Shown here in pieces: positions 27,301-42,300 of a DNA stretch of 64,000 nt. Position numbers and translations under genes: made by a program. Under the pieces are notes generated by a model. The model saw only the letters and a program-made list of their open reading frames with translations, was not told the origin of the DNA and ran no database searches. The stretch's first letter is position 1, and every line of letters starts with the position of its first letter. The stretch spans positions 444,008 to 508,007 of the forward strand of contig VWZP01008273.1 of the NCBI GenBank assembly GCA_013396995.1, read 5' to 3'. The DNA comes from Dicaeum eximium. Taxonomy: Eukaryota; Chordata; Aves; Passeriformes; Dicaeidae.

Positions 27301-30300
27301 TCATGGCTATAAGAGTTACAAGGCATCAACCCAGCAAGTAAAAAAGAGGAATTTAAGAAGCCTCCTGACAAAAGCAGTGAGCTTTTGAGTTCTTCCTTCA
27401 TCCCAGCAGGGAGCAGGTGAGAGGAAAATGTTAAGGAAGAAAATTATCTGCTTTAGTAATGTAAAGATCAAGCTATGGTAACTTCACTGGCTCCAGAACA
27501 AGTATGTGACTTCTAAATAAATTCAACATAATTTAATAACGAATTTACTAGCAGAACTTTCAACTCGACGAAAGCAGGTCAAATAGAATATTTATACATG
27601 TGTTACTTCCTTTTCAACCAAACTTGTATCTAAATTTGGTTGCCATGAATTAGTAATATGCAACATTCTTGAAAAAATATTATCATTAAATGAATAAACT
27701 GATTCAGTAACCTCTTAAAGAGAGGTCTTCAGGGACCCTCACTGGACTGGATGGAAAGAAGATGGTAGAGACTCACTAGCAACATTTTTAATCAACAAAA
27801 GGAAATTTTGCTGTCAAACTGCCCATTTGGAGCAGTAAGTAACGATGGCTACAGAACATTCACACAGGGTTTATTACAACAGCTTCAAAATCTGAGGGTT
27901 TCCAGCATCAAATGTCATGTTATTCATCTGGCACCACATGGAAAATGAAGTCTCCAGGAGATCGTGCCCGAGGCAGCTTCTCTCCACAAAGCCTTTAGGG
28001 ACCACAGTGGCTGAATTCCCAATGCAATGTCCAGCAAAAAGGATTAAACAGATCCCTTGGATGTGCAAGAGACTGGACAGCACATTCACATCTAAATATG
28101 GCACCGTGGGGATGACACTGAAATATTGCATCCCGCTCTAGTGCCCTTATTTTTAAAAGGATGCTGAAAAATTGGTAAGGATCAAAAAAAACAGCCATAA
28201 AAGTGATTCAAAGGCTAGAACTGATGCCTTGCAGTGAAAAATTTCAACAGCTCAATCTGTTCAGTGTTATCAAAATAAGACTGGGAGGTGATTGGATGGC
28301 TGGGTGTAAAGTGCCTCCATGGTACTTCAGGGCTCTTTACACTTGCAGAAGAGCAAAGCACGGGAACAAACTGGGGACATTCACTCTGTAAATAAGGTAA
28401 AAAGCGTCTCAAAACCAGTGCAATTATAACTGGAATGAACTCCCCAGGAAAAGGGTGGATTCTCAAGGCTGGATGTCTTTCTGGAAGTACTGGCTTAGCC
28501 AAACACAAGTTATTTGGCTTCATGTAGGAGTAGCAGGGTGAAATTTAAGGACCTGTGATATACAGGAGATCGGATTGGATGATCTAATGGTCCCTGCTGA
28601 CCATAAACTCTCTGAATCTATGCAAACACGCCAGAGAGTCCTCAGCTGAGATATCAAGTTCACTTTCGACACAAAACTTTTCACAAATTGGCTCTGGTGC
28701 TGCAGGTCGTTTTGGATACAAGCTCAGCTCTTCAAGGCTGCATCTGGTTAAGCACTGAAAGCCCAGGCAGAGCTCTCTGTGTCCAGCAGGTAAGGGGGAG
28801 GCCACATCTGCACTAAAGCAGCCCCAACCAAAAACAGCTTATACTCAAACACTCACTGTTTGCCAGGAATAAACAGCATTCACCTTCCTGTGACAGAAAA
28901 CTGACATGAAGAAATGTGTGATCGATTCTGGTCGTAAGAGATCAGCTGCTAAGGCAGCTCAGGGTGTTGTCAACCTTCTTTACTACTCCAGAGTAGATTA
29001 TTCATGGGGTTAATGTGAGATAATGTGAGAAATTAAGAAAGTTGAAGACTGAAGAGATCGAACCCTGAAAGGCTTAGCATGGAGTTGGGCCAAGAGAGGA
29101 GACATTTGGACAACAGGCTGAGCAGAGACAGAGCCTTCCAGAAGGATGACAGCATTATCTCACGCAACCTTCACATCCCCACTCTTCCAGCCACGCTCCC
29201 CATCCGGGATAACAGGAGCTGCTCCTAGCCAGGCTGTGCCTCAGGCTCCCACAGGTAGTTATCACCCTGCTGCATCTCCCTCTCCATTTTGAATTATGCA
29301 GCAGTGAAATCTGCTGGGGAGGAAGAGTAGAGCCAAGGACAGAGGAAATGACACAGACTCCAGCAGGTTCCACTCCCTGATCCTCCGGAAGGAAGTTTCT
29401 TTCCTAGTATCCACCTCCACAGTGGATACGAAGCCTGTCTGGAAATGGCTCATTTCAACATTCAAGAGGAATAAACATTCCCCATGGCAGAATTAAGAGG
29501 TTTGGCTGTGGGATACGAGGTGCCAATCTCAAAAAGTCTAAAACAGACAGCAGGAAACGTTGGCCTGGGCCAACTTCAGACAAAGATCAAGGTTAGACTA
29601 ACAACAAAAAAAATCTCAAGAGAAATCTGTGTCTACAGCCTTCACCCTGCTCTGGGAAATCTCCCAACCCTGCTATTAAGATATTCTACTTCCTTTACCA
29701 GTACTGCCAATTCTGGCAGCATTCTCATCGCAAGTGCAAACTCTCTCTCCCAACACCACTGTGCAGCACCAGGATCATCAAACCCACTGCTCTGAGAGAG
29801 GCCTCGTGTGCAGCAGCAGGAGGGGGTTTGGTTACACACAAATCCCTGCCTGATCAGCACCAGCAGGAGAGGAAATGAGCAAAGAGTGACTGACAGGGAA
29901 AGGCGGTCTCTGGATGATTGTACTTGGTTTTGGGGTATGAGAAGCTTGTTGGAACACGAAGTCTCTCTCCCCTCACCACAGCCTCTCTGAGCACAGGGAT
30001 AGAGCAGAGCCCTTCACAAAGGCACAGCTCATTGATGTCCTTGTAGTGCTCCCACCTCTGATCCACCACACACATTAGCACCAGATGCCTGTTGCCAGAA
30101 GGAGAACATGCCAGGGTTTCTCCCATTCAGGCAACATTAGTCCCTGCCTTGTTCTTCACAGTTAAATAAAACCACCAACTAAAAAGAAGAAGGGGGGTGG
30201 GGGGGGAATATCAACACCAACTTCTGGAAACTGTTACAAATAGCTCAGTCTTCACTTTCTGGGTAAGTGACAAAAGGTCAGGTTGTGCTGGAAAGGAACG

Positions 30301-33300
30301 TTTGGGTTCTACATGACATGAGTGCACAGGCTGAATCAGGCTCTGGTGGCACAGAACATCACAAGCCCAGGCAAAATGGAACATCATTTTCTGGTTGGAT
30401 TGCTAACACAGGAATTGCAGCTGAGAAGGTTTTTATCAGCAATTTGAAGTGAAAACACAATTTATTAAAAAAACCCCACCAAGTGCAAGCAGGGATGGTG
30501 CACAACTGGCAGGCAAAAAAAGCCAGTGCTGAACTGCATGGCTGAGTGTCACGTCTCAAACCCAGCAAGACCAGGAGTGTGGTTTTAGTGTTTAACTAGT
30601 TTCAACTGCAGCTTGGCCCTCTTTTACTTCCTCTGCAGAGAACTCTTCTCACTGCTGAGGGAAAGAAACCAACCTCACCACGTGAAACAAAACGGCTCAA
30701 GTAAAAATAAAGCGCCAAGGTGGTTTGGTGGCTGAGGTCATATCAGGAGGCAGAGGGGTTGCAGGCAGGGGAAAGCACTCAGAAATACTCATGCTGCCAA
30801 CCAAGAAAGAGATTACAGAAAAGGAGGCAGGGCAGAGAATTAATGCAAGTCCAGCAGTAAAGAGGCTGACAAGCCTCTTTCACACGCCACCAGCTCCCCC
30901 GTGCTCAAAACGTTTGTAAACTGTTTCCTAAACACAAGGGGAAAAAAAAAACCAGACCTAGTCCTGACCTCCATGAATGAGTAACCAAACCCAACAGCTT
31001 CCTGCAAGCTTGTGGGGGTGAGGAAAATGAGGGCAGGACAGAGGGAACTCCACACTTCTCCCTCTCAAGTCTCGCTTTGGGCACAAATATTAAGGATGCA
31101 ACAGCTCTTGCAGTTCTCTCATGTGGGCAATGGATAAAGGCCAGAAATTGGGGAAGGCAGCCCTCAGCTGACTGCTGGTGCCTGGCATTCCCACCCCAGA
31201 GAGCATCTCTGGTTCCTGTTGTGCTGCAGGGGAGGCTCAGCAGGGGCTGGCAGCTCTGCAGAGGTGTGGATCAGGAGCAGGCTGGGGGGAGCACTGCCAT
31301 CCCCTGACAGCAAGGACAGCCCCAAACACAGCACACCACAGACAGGATCACTCACTTCCAATACTAGAGAGCACCTAACCATAGAGGGGACAAACTTCCT
31401 GACACAAGCCACCCTCCTGTGACAAGGTGCTGACACTCTAAGAGCTTGTGTGTATCCCACTGGCTCCTTCCATGAGGAAAAACCCAAGGGGACAGTCCCT
31501 CATGTGTCCCTTCCCTTTGGAGACATCACTGCTCTGGTGGCTCAGATTTAACTGGTGTGGGAACAGCTCCAGCAGCAGCACACAGGGCATGTGCAGGCAC
31601 TGCTGGGCTACTGGGTCCCATTCCCTCCACTCTCTGCACCACCATCTAGTTTTGGGTTCAAAAACCCCTAAAAGCATGCAAAACACAGTACAGGACATCA
31701 TGTGCAGTCTGCAGGGTTACCTTTTTGGGGAGCCATGCCCCAGCAGTGGGGGGAAGGCAGCAAGTCTGTGCTTTCACCCTGCCCAGCTAAACCACAGGCA
31801 CAGCCCCAGCTGCCTGGGCTCATTTTCCAGATCACAGGATCCTAAAATGGACCATTCTGAGGGCTTTGCACACCTGACACCATGGAATGATCAAATGAGA
31901 GAGCCCTGTAGGAGCCCTGTACTTCATCCAGCAAAGATTATTCATAGGACTCTGCAAAGAAAAGATCAATCTTTCACTGTCCTGAGTGAAACCACCCAAC
32001 CATGCTGGCAGTGAGGAGAAATGCTCCCACCAGCCTGGCAGGGATGCACCAAAAATAATGAGTTCCCCAAGCAGCCTCCTCTCCGTGCATCTGTATGGAA
32101 GAACAACCATCATTACAGCAATACATCATTTCCACTTCTGCCTGTCACTTACCTCTAGTCATGTGTAATGGAACAGAGTAACAAGGTGAGGGGAAGAGCT
32201 GAGAGTGGAGGGGAAGCTCTCAGAAACAGGGGTGTCTCTGGGGTATATTTGCATGAGCGAAGTTTGGCCACACTCAGAGACACCCAGTTCACACCACAAC
32301 AGCCTCTGAACACAGCAGACACTCCCAGGGAGCAGAGGCAGTGACATCCAACCCTAACTCTGAACATGGGTCACCTCTGGTCCTGTGTGTGACTGGTCCA
32401 AGGAAAGGACAGGCTAAAGGAACAGCATGGCCAAGAAACCCCCACCACAACTGCTACCAGACTAAAGTGAGTTTTTATCCCTCCAGATGCAAAGCCCAAG
32501 CTCCATCAGATGGAAAACTGCATGGATTGAAACCAGGCAGGAGAAGGAGCCAGCCCAGTCACCCAAGTGGCTGCTGCCCAAGAGGAACAAGTGCACAGAG
32601 CAGGAACAACAAACATCACCAAGGAAAAACGGATGTGAAACATGCAGGAGCTGACTGGGACAGGGACACTTTTCACTAAAGACACAAGGCCTCTGTTGAG
32701 GAGGCAGCTTGGGCAGCCCCAAGCTACTGCCCATGCTCCTGGATGCACAGGCATTCCCAAATTGCCTCATGGTGGTATTTACTGCTCACTCATGGAAACC
32801 CTGGTGCAGTGTTCAACGTTCCCTGCTGCTGAGAAGAAAGTCTGGGTAAAGAAATGGAAGTTAAAACCTGCTCTGAATTCCAGAGCGAATTATTCTACCC
32901 CAATTTTTCTGCCACTGCAAAGGGGCTGTTGCTCCATGGGCACTCAGCACCAGGCAAATCCAAAACCTCTATTCCTGATCAGCAGGCTGGAGGAAAATGG
33001 GAATGTTCCTGCAGCTGATGCACAGGGCTGTGACAGCAGATCTTGACTCTGGCCTTTGCTTTCCCAAAAGCTTTTCTGGTGGCCCTATCAAACTTTTGAT
33101 GGTTCTACAAGACTGACCTCTCACAAGGAGGCTAAGAGACTTAATTCTTTAATGATGATGAAGTATTCAGACATCTGGAGAAAAGTATTATTCAATTACT
33201 GGCCTGTCAAGGGAAAACCTCTCTTCCCTAATCTTAGCTGCAGCAATCTTTATTAGTGCCTGCATGCTGCGTGGTAACACAAGGAAGTGTCTACTACAGA

Positions 33301-36300
33301 GCACAGGCAGCAGGCAGCAGCAATTGTGAGAACCTTAACTCAGCATTTCCTGACAGGAGTGATTAAAATCTCAAACTCAGTGTAATATTAGCACTTTCTC
33401 AAGAGACTGACAGCCCGTTTGCCCTGTTTACTTTACCAATTCACAGCCTGCAGAGCAAACTGCTTACAGTACTATCAGATTTAAGATGAATACAGACCCA
33501 TGGCAAATGAAACCAGTGGCAGAGAAGAAATGGCAGAGGCTCAGCTCTTCAGCTGACCAACACAACTGCTCACTTGCACAGCCTCCTTTGTTAGCATTTC
33601 TCATTGGAATTGCACACAAAGTGAGCAGATATTGCCAGGTAAAGGGTCAGCCTGGGCCCTCCTGCCCCTGCACACCCAGAAATGTGCAATGTACAAGAGA
33701 CCACAGAGAGCAGCCATTCACAGAATGAAACCCCAAAAGGCTGTGGGCAAAACAGCCAAAACCCTGAGCACAAAACAGCCAGGCTGCAGCTCCAACACCT
33801 CCTCAGCTCGCTCTGAAACTGTCCCTTGTCCTGTGTGCTAGCAGTGCCAAATCCAGTGACAGGGGAACGGGCCAAACACAAGATTTACACCCCTTGGTGC
33901 GCACAGGTGGAGTGTTCTTCCAGCTCTGCATCTTCCTAGAAAAGGGGATGGAGCAAACTGTGAGACAGGCAGCTCTGCCAAGCCTCTACCTAAAAGCACA
34001 GTGCCAGGCAACCTGCCAGCCCCACACTCTTCCCTCATCCCAGAAATGTAGTTTGTGCTGGCCTTTCCACTCTTGCCATCCCACATTACTAACTCCAGCC
34101 TGTGGGCTCCTGAAATAAAGCAATTTTGGGGTCTTTGTATAGAGCTGCATTAGGGAAAATGAAGTGAGTCCTGAGCAGAGATGTGTAAGCATGTGCTGAC
34201 AGGGACAGCACACACACCAGCAGGTCCTGGGAGAGAATTGTGCAGCACCTCCCTGCAAAGTGTGTCATGACACAGGACTGGCACCTCACCACCTGCACAG
34301 CAAAGACAGCAACTACTGAGGACAGAAAACATCCCCAATCGATTTCTTGCCTCCTGTAGAACAGCCAGCATCCTCACAGTCAAACCACCTGTGGCTGAGT
34401 TTGAAACAACAGCCTCTGGCTGAGGGGTGCAAGCAGCCTCTCTCCCACACCCTGCCCAAAATGCATCCAGAGCTGTTATATCTCTACTTGCAGTGTTATA
34501 TCTGCTGCTGGCATCTGAACTTACCCATTCTGCCCTGCAAAATCCCCTTCTCTGGCCCAGAAGCAGGTGCCATAAGGCTGATACCTCTGCTACCTGCAGA
34601 GCACAGCTATGACGCCAACACAGAACACAGCCTGCCTCTGCCTTTTCGAGGGCTAAAGCTGGCAAGGAAGGGACTGAGACAAGGAGGCAATGACACGTTT
34701 AGCCTCATTTCCCCAAAATGACACACAAACGCTGGCACAGGTCCCCTGGGAGCAGAGCTGTTCCCTTCCTGCCTGCCGGGATGTGGGGCAGAGGTGCTGC
34801 CAGCACCAGCGCTGCTCCTGCTCCTGTCCCGGCACGCAGGGCCCTTCCGAGGCCAAACACTGCCACACAGTGGCAACTCAGGGCTGCTCGGCTCCTCTCC
34901 AGCCAAGCAGCTCCAAAACACCCCGGGATGCTGAGGAACAGGCTAAAAGGCTCCAGCTCCAATGAGGAAGGAGTCCAGAGCTTCCCCAAGAGCTGCTGTC
35001 TTTATCCAGCCCACGGCTCACAGCTCGGGAGCTTTGGCAGTGACACACATTTAAGGTTTCTTTTCCACGTGGTTATTTTGGGTGGCATGGCCCCACAAGC
35101 AGTTCTGCCAACTCGAGTGCTGCCCCACAGCAGGCACAGGCAGCCTGAGAATAAATATCTTGGCTGCCAAAACCAACAGTGCCCAAACTCAGGCACTCAG
35201 CTCCCTTTTGCCATTCTATTTCTGATGGTGTTGGTGTGGCTTCTCCTTGATATAAAATCTCAGACTTTTCAGGAGCCAATGTTTCAAACAGAAAGAAATC
35301 AAGACTAATGGTAAATATCAGACAGTGTGAACAGACAGTGCCAGCAAGCTGCACTTCAGAGAGCAAGACCCCACTGAACAGAGCAAGGGGAAGCTCCAGC
35401 ACAAAGTGCTGCACTAAAAACACATCCCTGCTTCCCACTTTGTCAGCTGCTACACTGCCTCCTGTGACAGCACTGCAAAAGAGAAACCCGCACCAGTGTC
35501 CCAAAAACACTGACAGCATCTCATGCCAAGCAGCTTCATCAGTGATTGATGGAGAAGCTAAAGCTTGGCATGTTCCTTTCAATTATGCTGAGGAAGCAAA
35601 AGTCCCCAGAAGAAAAGCTGAGGAGAGGGAAAATAACCAAGAGCAGGAACATCTGAAAAATGCTGCAGCAACATGCCAGAGCTTATCTTTCAAAGCCCCA
35701 AGACTTCACCCCAGTTCCACCCAGCTGAAGTCACAAACTTGTTACAAAAGCACAAATCCAAGAAGCTTTGGGCCCCACAGTGTACAGGGAAGGTTTTCGC
35801 AGTTCTCCTAAACTCCCATCCTTAACCGCCATTTTAGGACAGGCAGCCCAGAGCTCCCTGGCAAGTTCTCTTGCAAGTCAAATGTGCCAGAGCAGTGCAA
35901 AGATTCCTGGAGGATGAGCTCCCAACCACCACTGCCTTTGCCCGCATTCCTGGGCCTGACAAACAGAGCTCACCCGTGCTCCTCCTGCAAGGTACAGCTG
36001 GACAGGCCCACAGGAGACACCACCACTTCATTATACTTTTAATTCTTGCAAAAGAAAGGTGATGGTCTGGCCTCTCAGCAGAGCAAGCTATGCAAATGGA
36101 ACACCTACACTGGAAATTGAAACCACGGTTTTCACATTCCCAGTGCAAACCTCCAACCGTCTGGCAATGGGACAAGTGACACACTTCCAGAACAAGCCTC
36201 AGAACTGCCAGGGTCACTGTTAACCCTGGTCTCCAGCACCTGACCTCATTTCCCACGGGGAACCTCACCCAAGTTAGAGCTCTCAGAGCAGAAGCATTTT

Positions 36301-39300
36301 ACAGCATCTTCTGTTTGTGCCTCTCTCCTGTTCCACATCAGCCACGCCAGCGCGCGCTGCCAAGAAAGGGATGGTAACAACATGCCTTAAACACGAGAGG
36401 CACGAGGTCACAGCTCCTCAGCCTGACCCAGGCACAGCTCCCACAGGGAAAGCCAAAACACTGGAAAATTTAGCAACAGGAAAGCAAAACAGATCCAGTG
36501 TCATTCCACTGCATTCCAAACACATGAGAGCGAAGCCACCGCCGCCTCCTGCAGTACTCACGTCGCTGGGGCTGAGGTTCCCAAGCCCGTTGTCCTGCTC
36601 GGAATCCCGGCCAGATTCATGGCCCTGGGAGGAGCGGGGGTGGGAGGGATGGATCCAGATCTCCAGCCTGGTGGCATCATCTCCCACTTGTCGTAGCGTG
36701 GATTTCTTGCCCTTGCCTCGGCGGTTGGGGCTCACATCCAGCACCTGATGTTTCCTCTGCTCCATCTGCTCGGACTGGGCACAAAGGACACATTCAGATC
36801 ACTCAGGGATCAAGGGTCAGGGGAAGGCTATCATTTCATATATAAGGAAAAATTAGCCCTTTCCTCTGCTTCACAACCACAGTAACTCATGGACACGTCC
36901 AGCATTTGGTTCTGACTGCACATGACAGTGCAGGTGAGCAGTTTTCAACTCCAGCTACCCCAGGACAAGAAAAGCTGTGTCCAGCCCCAGGAGCGTGTGG
37001 CAGCCCATGTGCTGCATTTGGGGTGACTCCCCGGGGCACAAAGGCACTGCAGCCTCCCTTGTTCATCCCCACAGGTGTGGGGCACCTATGGAATAAAACA
37101 ATGATTGCATGCCAAGGCCATGCTGCAAACCACAGCAACCTACAGCCCTTGCTGAGCTCAGCTAAATCAGTTTGTGACCCAGAAACAAGAGATTCAGCTG
37201 CCCAAACCACCCCAAAACCATCATTCTGAAGGCTGCCTCTCTCATGACATTTCTTAGATGTGTCTCCAAGTCCAGACGCCACCATTCTGTCCATGCTCTC
37301 CAGCAGCACAGGACAGGTGGCACAGGCAGGTGCAGCACCCCCCAGCCCAGCTCCAGGACTCACCTTGCGCTTTGTCTCCTCAAACAGACTCATGAGGCTC
37401 TCCTTGGCAGTGAGGATGGGGTTGCTGGCAGCCAGGCTGCGCATGTAGTAGTACACAGCATCCAGCTTCCTCCTCTGCAAAAAACACAACAAAACAAAAA
37501 CAAGTGGCTCAGAGCTGCCACTCCTTCTGGGGCATTCAAAGCCCCAGTGATCCCATGTGCTTCCCCTTCCCTCTCCCTCAATACTGCCTGGACAGACAGA
37601 CACAGTGAGAAAGGTCCTTCCCAGCCACGAAGGAAAGGTGCTTCTGAACTGCTCTACTTTAAACCAGCATCTTCCAGTGTTGGGAACTGGCAGATCCCTG
37701 CCAGACTCTGTGCCCCAGCATGATGCTTCCATTATCTGCTGCCACATCTTCCCTGAAGTCAGTTTTCCTGCACGGCTGGAGTAGCCAGCACAACCAAAAC
37801 ATGGGGAAGTCACATGTGGATGCTGCTTAGACCAATGCCCACAGGTTCAGTGATAAGACAGCAAACAGATGGCTCTGAGCACAAAAATCTCATGCAAAAA
37901 GTGGGCTGTGTTTTCAACTTAAAACAATTACACTCTCAACAGCCCACAAAACAGTCCCCAAAATCCCTGAGGGAGTAGTGTGTGTCTGACAAAGCTGCTC
38001 GAAGCCACAGCAGCTGGAATCCACACAGCACATCCTGCCATCGGCCTTTTTTTCTTTTAAGAAAAAAACCCAAACCATCTGAGCACTGCCCTAAACAATG
38101 CCTTTCTCCACCAGATGGAATCTTCCAGCCATCCCAGAGGCTCTCCCTGTGCCTGCACATCCTTGCATGAGGAGCATCTTACCGTGTAGATGGCCAGAAG
38201 TGCCAGCTGGTTGTACGGGCGGCCGTTTTTGGGAGCAATTTGCTGAGCCTTCAGGTACCAGCTGGGAAAGGGGAAAAACAGAGAGAAAGGGTTACTGAAA
38301 GGACATCAGGCTGCCCTTCCTTGTCCTCAAGGGTGCAGAACTCCCCTTGGAATTGGCATTTCTGCAGGAAACTGGCCCTTCCTACAAGTGCCCTCTGCCT
38401 GCAGGAGTGAGCACAGACAGTGAGCTGTGCCCATCCTGGGGAGGGATGGGGCACTGGGCAAGAGAGGGCAGATCCAGCTGCAGAAGGAAATACCCCTGGC
38501 TCACCCCACAGATGAGCAGGGAGCAACAAGTGCTGGTAAGTTCTGATGGAATGAGAGCATATGGGTGCAAAAGCCACCAGAAAACACAAGAGCAATTCTG
38601 CCAGGCTCAGTGGTCTAAACCCTCCCTGCTGCAGGATCAGCACAGGACAATTTCCACCACCTCCACTTCTAGATGGAGGATGACTGGATCTGGCAGCTTG
38701 CTCTCAGGAGCAGCAAAACCCAGCTACACCTTTCCCCTTTACAGGACTGCGATACAACAGAGGAGTGGAAAGACTTTAAAAAGGACGAGAAAGACTTCTT
38801 TGGCTAGAGGCAAGCTCAGGGATGAAATGACCTGCATCCCTGGTGTCCCGTGGCAGAGCTGTGCTGGAAGGACACAGCAGCTCAGTGCCTACCTGCGGGC
38901 CTTGCCGTAGTTCGCCGTGTCGTTGGCCTGCTCCCGGTACCGGCAAATGTCCCCCTGGCAGATCATGCACCTCTGGGCACTGATCAGGGCGTACTTCACC
39001 TGCAAAGGAGCAGCCATGGAGCACCTGGGGCACAGCCCTGACTCTCCTGCAGAGCCAGCGAGCCCACAGGGGTTGTACAGAGCCAACAGGAGGTCAGTGA
39101 CACACTCAAGGTCTCACAAAGGGCAGCAGAATGAAATGACAAGGCCCCATTGCACCCGTTCAGCATTTGTAGGGGCAAGCCAATCCCCAAAACACCTCCT
39201 CTCTGACACAATATCCCACCTCTCTCTAGAAGGGGGTTGTTCAGTCCGTGACCAATTTGAGGACAGCTGTTAGATAAACACATCTCTCTGGGAATGGAGC

Positions 39301-42300
39301 TGGACTAAAATATCCTTTCCCAGCTGTCCCTGCACCTGCACTCACAGCTCAGGGCAACACGTCAGGGAGGCAGCACAACTGCCAGCTTTCCCTCATTATT
39401 CTGGATTCCACAGGCAGAAAAAAACCACATTCAATATCTCAGGAAAGGTCAGGGTGCCTTTGGACACTTCTTTCCTTCATTAGCTATGGTCACAGAGCTG
39501 GTACAAAACAAGTTATTTGCAAAGGAAGTGAAGAAATGTTACTGCACCAGAGTGCAGAGTTCTCCAGAAGCTGAGAGAGATTCCCTGCAAACAAACTGGC
39601 TCTGTTTGGAGTACAGTTGCCTGCCCCTTGGCAAGGGCAGCACACTGAGTGCAACACTTTGCACAGGATTACCAGGATGAGAAGTCTCCAGGAGGAAGCC
39701 AACCTACCATTTTCCTGAGAGGTTTACTGCGGATGGCCATCCCATCCATGTAGTCCTCCAGCTTGAACTGGTAGGACACCTGCAGCTTCTGGAGGAGGCT
39801 GTCAAAAAAAGAAGAGCCCTGCAAAACACACACACAACACACACTTGGATGTTATGATCTTTCTAATGACAAGCACGAAATCACCACACCAGCCCTGCCA
39901 CGTGCAAGAAAGGAGCTCCATCTCCCTGAGGTTTGGGCTGTTCCTCTTCAGAACACAACGAGGAGGTTGGGGGATCTCCAGCCTCAGAGGTTTTTAAGAC
40001 TGAGCGACACAAAATCAGGACTGACTTGATTTAGTGTTTAACAAGGCCTGCTTTGAGGACGAGGGTGGACTAAAGGCCTCCAGCAGTTCCTTTTCTCACC
40101 CTAATTCTTTAAAACACATCTTCTCAGGTCTGTCAGCCTACCTGGTACAGAGACTAAACTGAGCTGCAGTTTTATAGAATGACTTCCAAGCAAATTTGGT
40201 AAAGTGGCCACAAACACCTCCAGGAATGCTTCTGTTTAGCTCCACTTCAGGGCATTAATTTCATTTTAGCTTAAATAAATTTCTAATTAACACAAACACA
40301 CCAAAAAACCCCTGATTTAAATTGTAACAGATGTCTACCTTGACCTACACCAGCTCCACTAAACCATAATGAGTCTGAGCATCCTCTTTGCATAAGGATG
40401 ACCTAAGGCACATGGAGAATAAGATCAAGATGACCAGTTGCCCCATTAGCCATCCCTTTCTAAAAACCAGTCAATCCCACCCAAATGTTTAGTGGAATCT
40501 GGGGATGTTTCTCTCTTCTTACCTCATCTAGAAGCAAGAGCAGTTTGTTCCGAATTTCTTGGGCATTTTCCCCCTGAGGGTCCTTGAGGAGCTGCCGGAA
40601 TTTCTCAATCACCTGGTAAAAAGCATTTTTCCACAGCAACTGGTCCACGTTCTGGGTGTCAGAGAACTCAATATCCATGAGGATGCACCGTTCATAGAGC
40701 TGCAGCATCTCCACCCTACAGCAAAACACAGTCAGGGAGGGGTCAGTGCAACAGCAACTGCCCAGGAACACAGGGAACACGTGCTGAACCACCTGCTGCT
40801 CACATCCAGCTTCCAGCAGCACTCAGGGCTTCCACACACATCCCCCAGGCAGATGGGAGCTGCTGCAATCCAACACCCTTCCTGTGCCAAGAGGGCAAAT
40901 CCAAAAGGAGCATCTCCCTTGTACAGGTGACTCAGAATGGAACAAGGCTTGGCAAAGAGCAAGGTTTCAGTTCTGCCAACAGCAAGGCACAAGTGTCTCC
41001 TGATCCAACAGAGAACACACACAGGCTGCCAGGCTCTGCTCCCTCTGAGCACAAGGTCTGGGCCAGGAACCAGAACACAAAGAAGCACAGGGCAACAGAG
41101 ATCTTGCCATTAAAATGATCCCCACCCTCCTTCCATCCAACCAAAATACACAGCAGAGATACAGATCCTGTTTCCTCAAAAATGAACGAGTTGGGAACAA
41201 TGGAAATAAAGTCTCAAAGTCCCAGAAATCACATTCCCCTTGTCAGCTGCCTACAGCCCCACCTGGATGCTGGAGCAGAATTCCTCCCCCAGATTTAATA
41301 AAATAGCTGCAGGCTAGGAAAAGCTCTGAAACATGTGGGGCAAGTTATGGTAAAGGGGATCCTCAGCTGTTCCTGCCTTGTTCCTTATAATCTTTCAAGT
41401 CCTACAGAAACAGTAAGAGAGCATGGATGGTAAAGCCTGGAGCAAAGCCAGATGGCAATGCCTGGAAAAGCCTGATAGGATAAGACAAGGATGCTGGTGG
41501 GTTCCTGCACAAAGCACAGAGCCAGGACGGGCTGCCTGACCCCACATAGTCCCCAAACCCTGCACACATACCTGGACAGCACAAACACCAAGGGAACTGG
41601 ACATTTCTGCAGATGGATGCTGGGTGAGAGTCCCCACACAGCTGGCAGGAGGCACTTGGACACAGGCAGGACACAAGGGGCACTGCCACCAAGCACAGGG
41701 TCAACTGTGCCCACATTCCCAGGGCAGGGTGGGCTTCCAACAGCACTCCATAGTGTTTCCTCTCCCTACACACCACAGGGTGACCTCAGCACCTTGAGAA
41801 AGACCTGAAACCTCTAGTGCTGCTTCAATTGCAGATATATCCCACCCTGTGTTCTATAGAGCAAGTGCCCAGAACACAGAACAAGCCCTGAAAAGAGCTC
41901 ACTTGCTAGATTTGCTGCCAGTCAGCTCTGAAAAACAGAGAAGCTTCCAGAGAAGCCCTGCAGACACACAGGTCACAAATAAACTTGAAAGATGCCAAGT
42001 AGAACCTTGTTACAGCCATGTTAACCACCCCCAGAGCAACAGTGTTACTTCTCTCTAGACAGACTGGCAACACCAGGCTTCTCCCACTAGAGTGTCACCA
42101 AAACTACACAGCACTGGAAAGGCTCTGCCACCGACAGCACCAGGAACACATTAAATGCTTCCTGAGCACACACTAAGGACAGGTAAGAAAGCAAACTCTG
42201 ACAACAAACACTGAGAGCACTGGAACTGAGAAACATCAGCTCCAGCAAGAGCCAGAAGAGCCAAAACTCTGCAGCAGGTGCTCGTCCTGCTCCTCTGTGT

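Larger units (their letters stand above)
22072..36561 (-). other. SMG6: SMG6 intron 8
   Basis: 14.5 kb between exons 8 and 9. Two CR1 fragments are listed separately (22871-23042 and 28060-28623). A G-rich run sits at 30192-30206, and AT-rich stretches lie near 27420-27720. No other exon, tRNA or snoRNA was recognised. Confidence 0.8.

Noticed and set aside
37364..37813. 308-codon minus-strand frame overlapping SMG6 exon 7 taken as one long exon
   Set aside because: Consensus acceptor and donor bound the 37 conserved codons exactly; the rest of the frame is intron without similarity.
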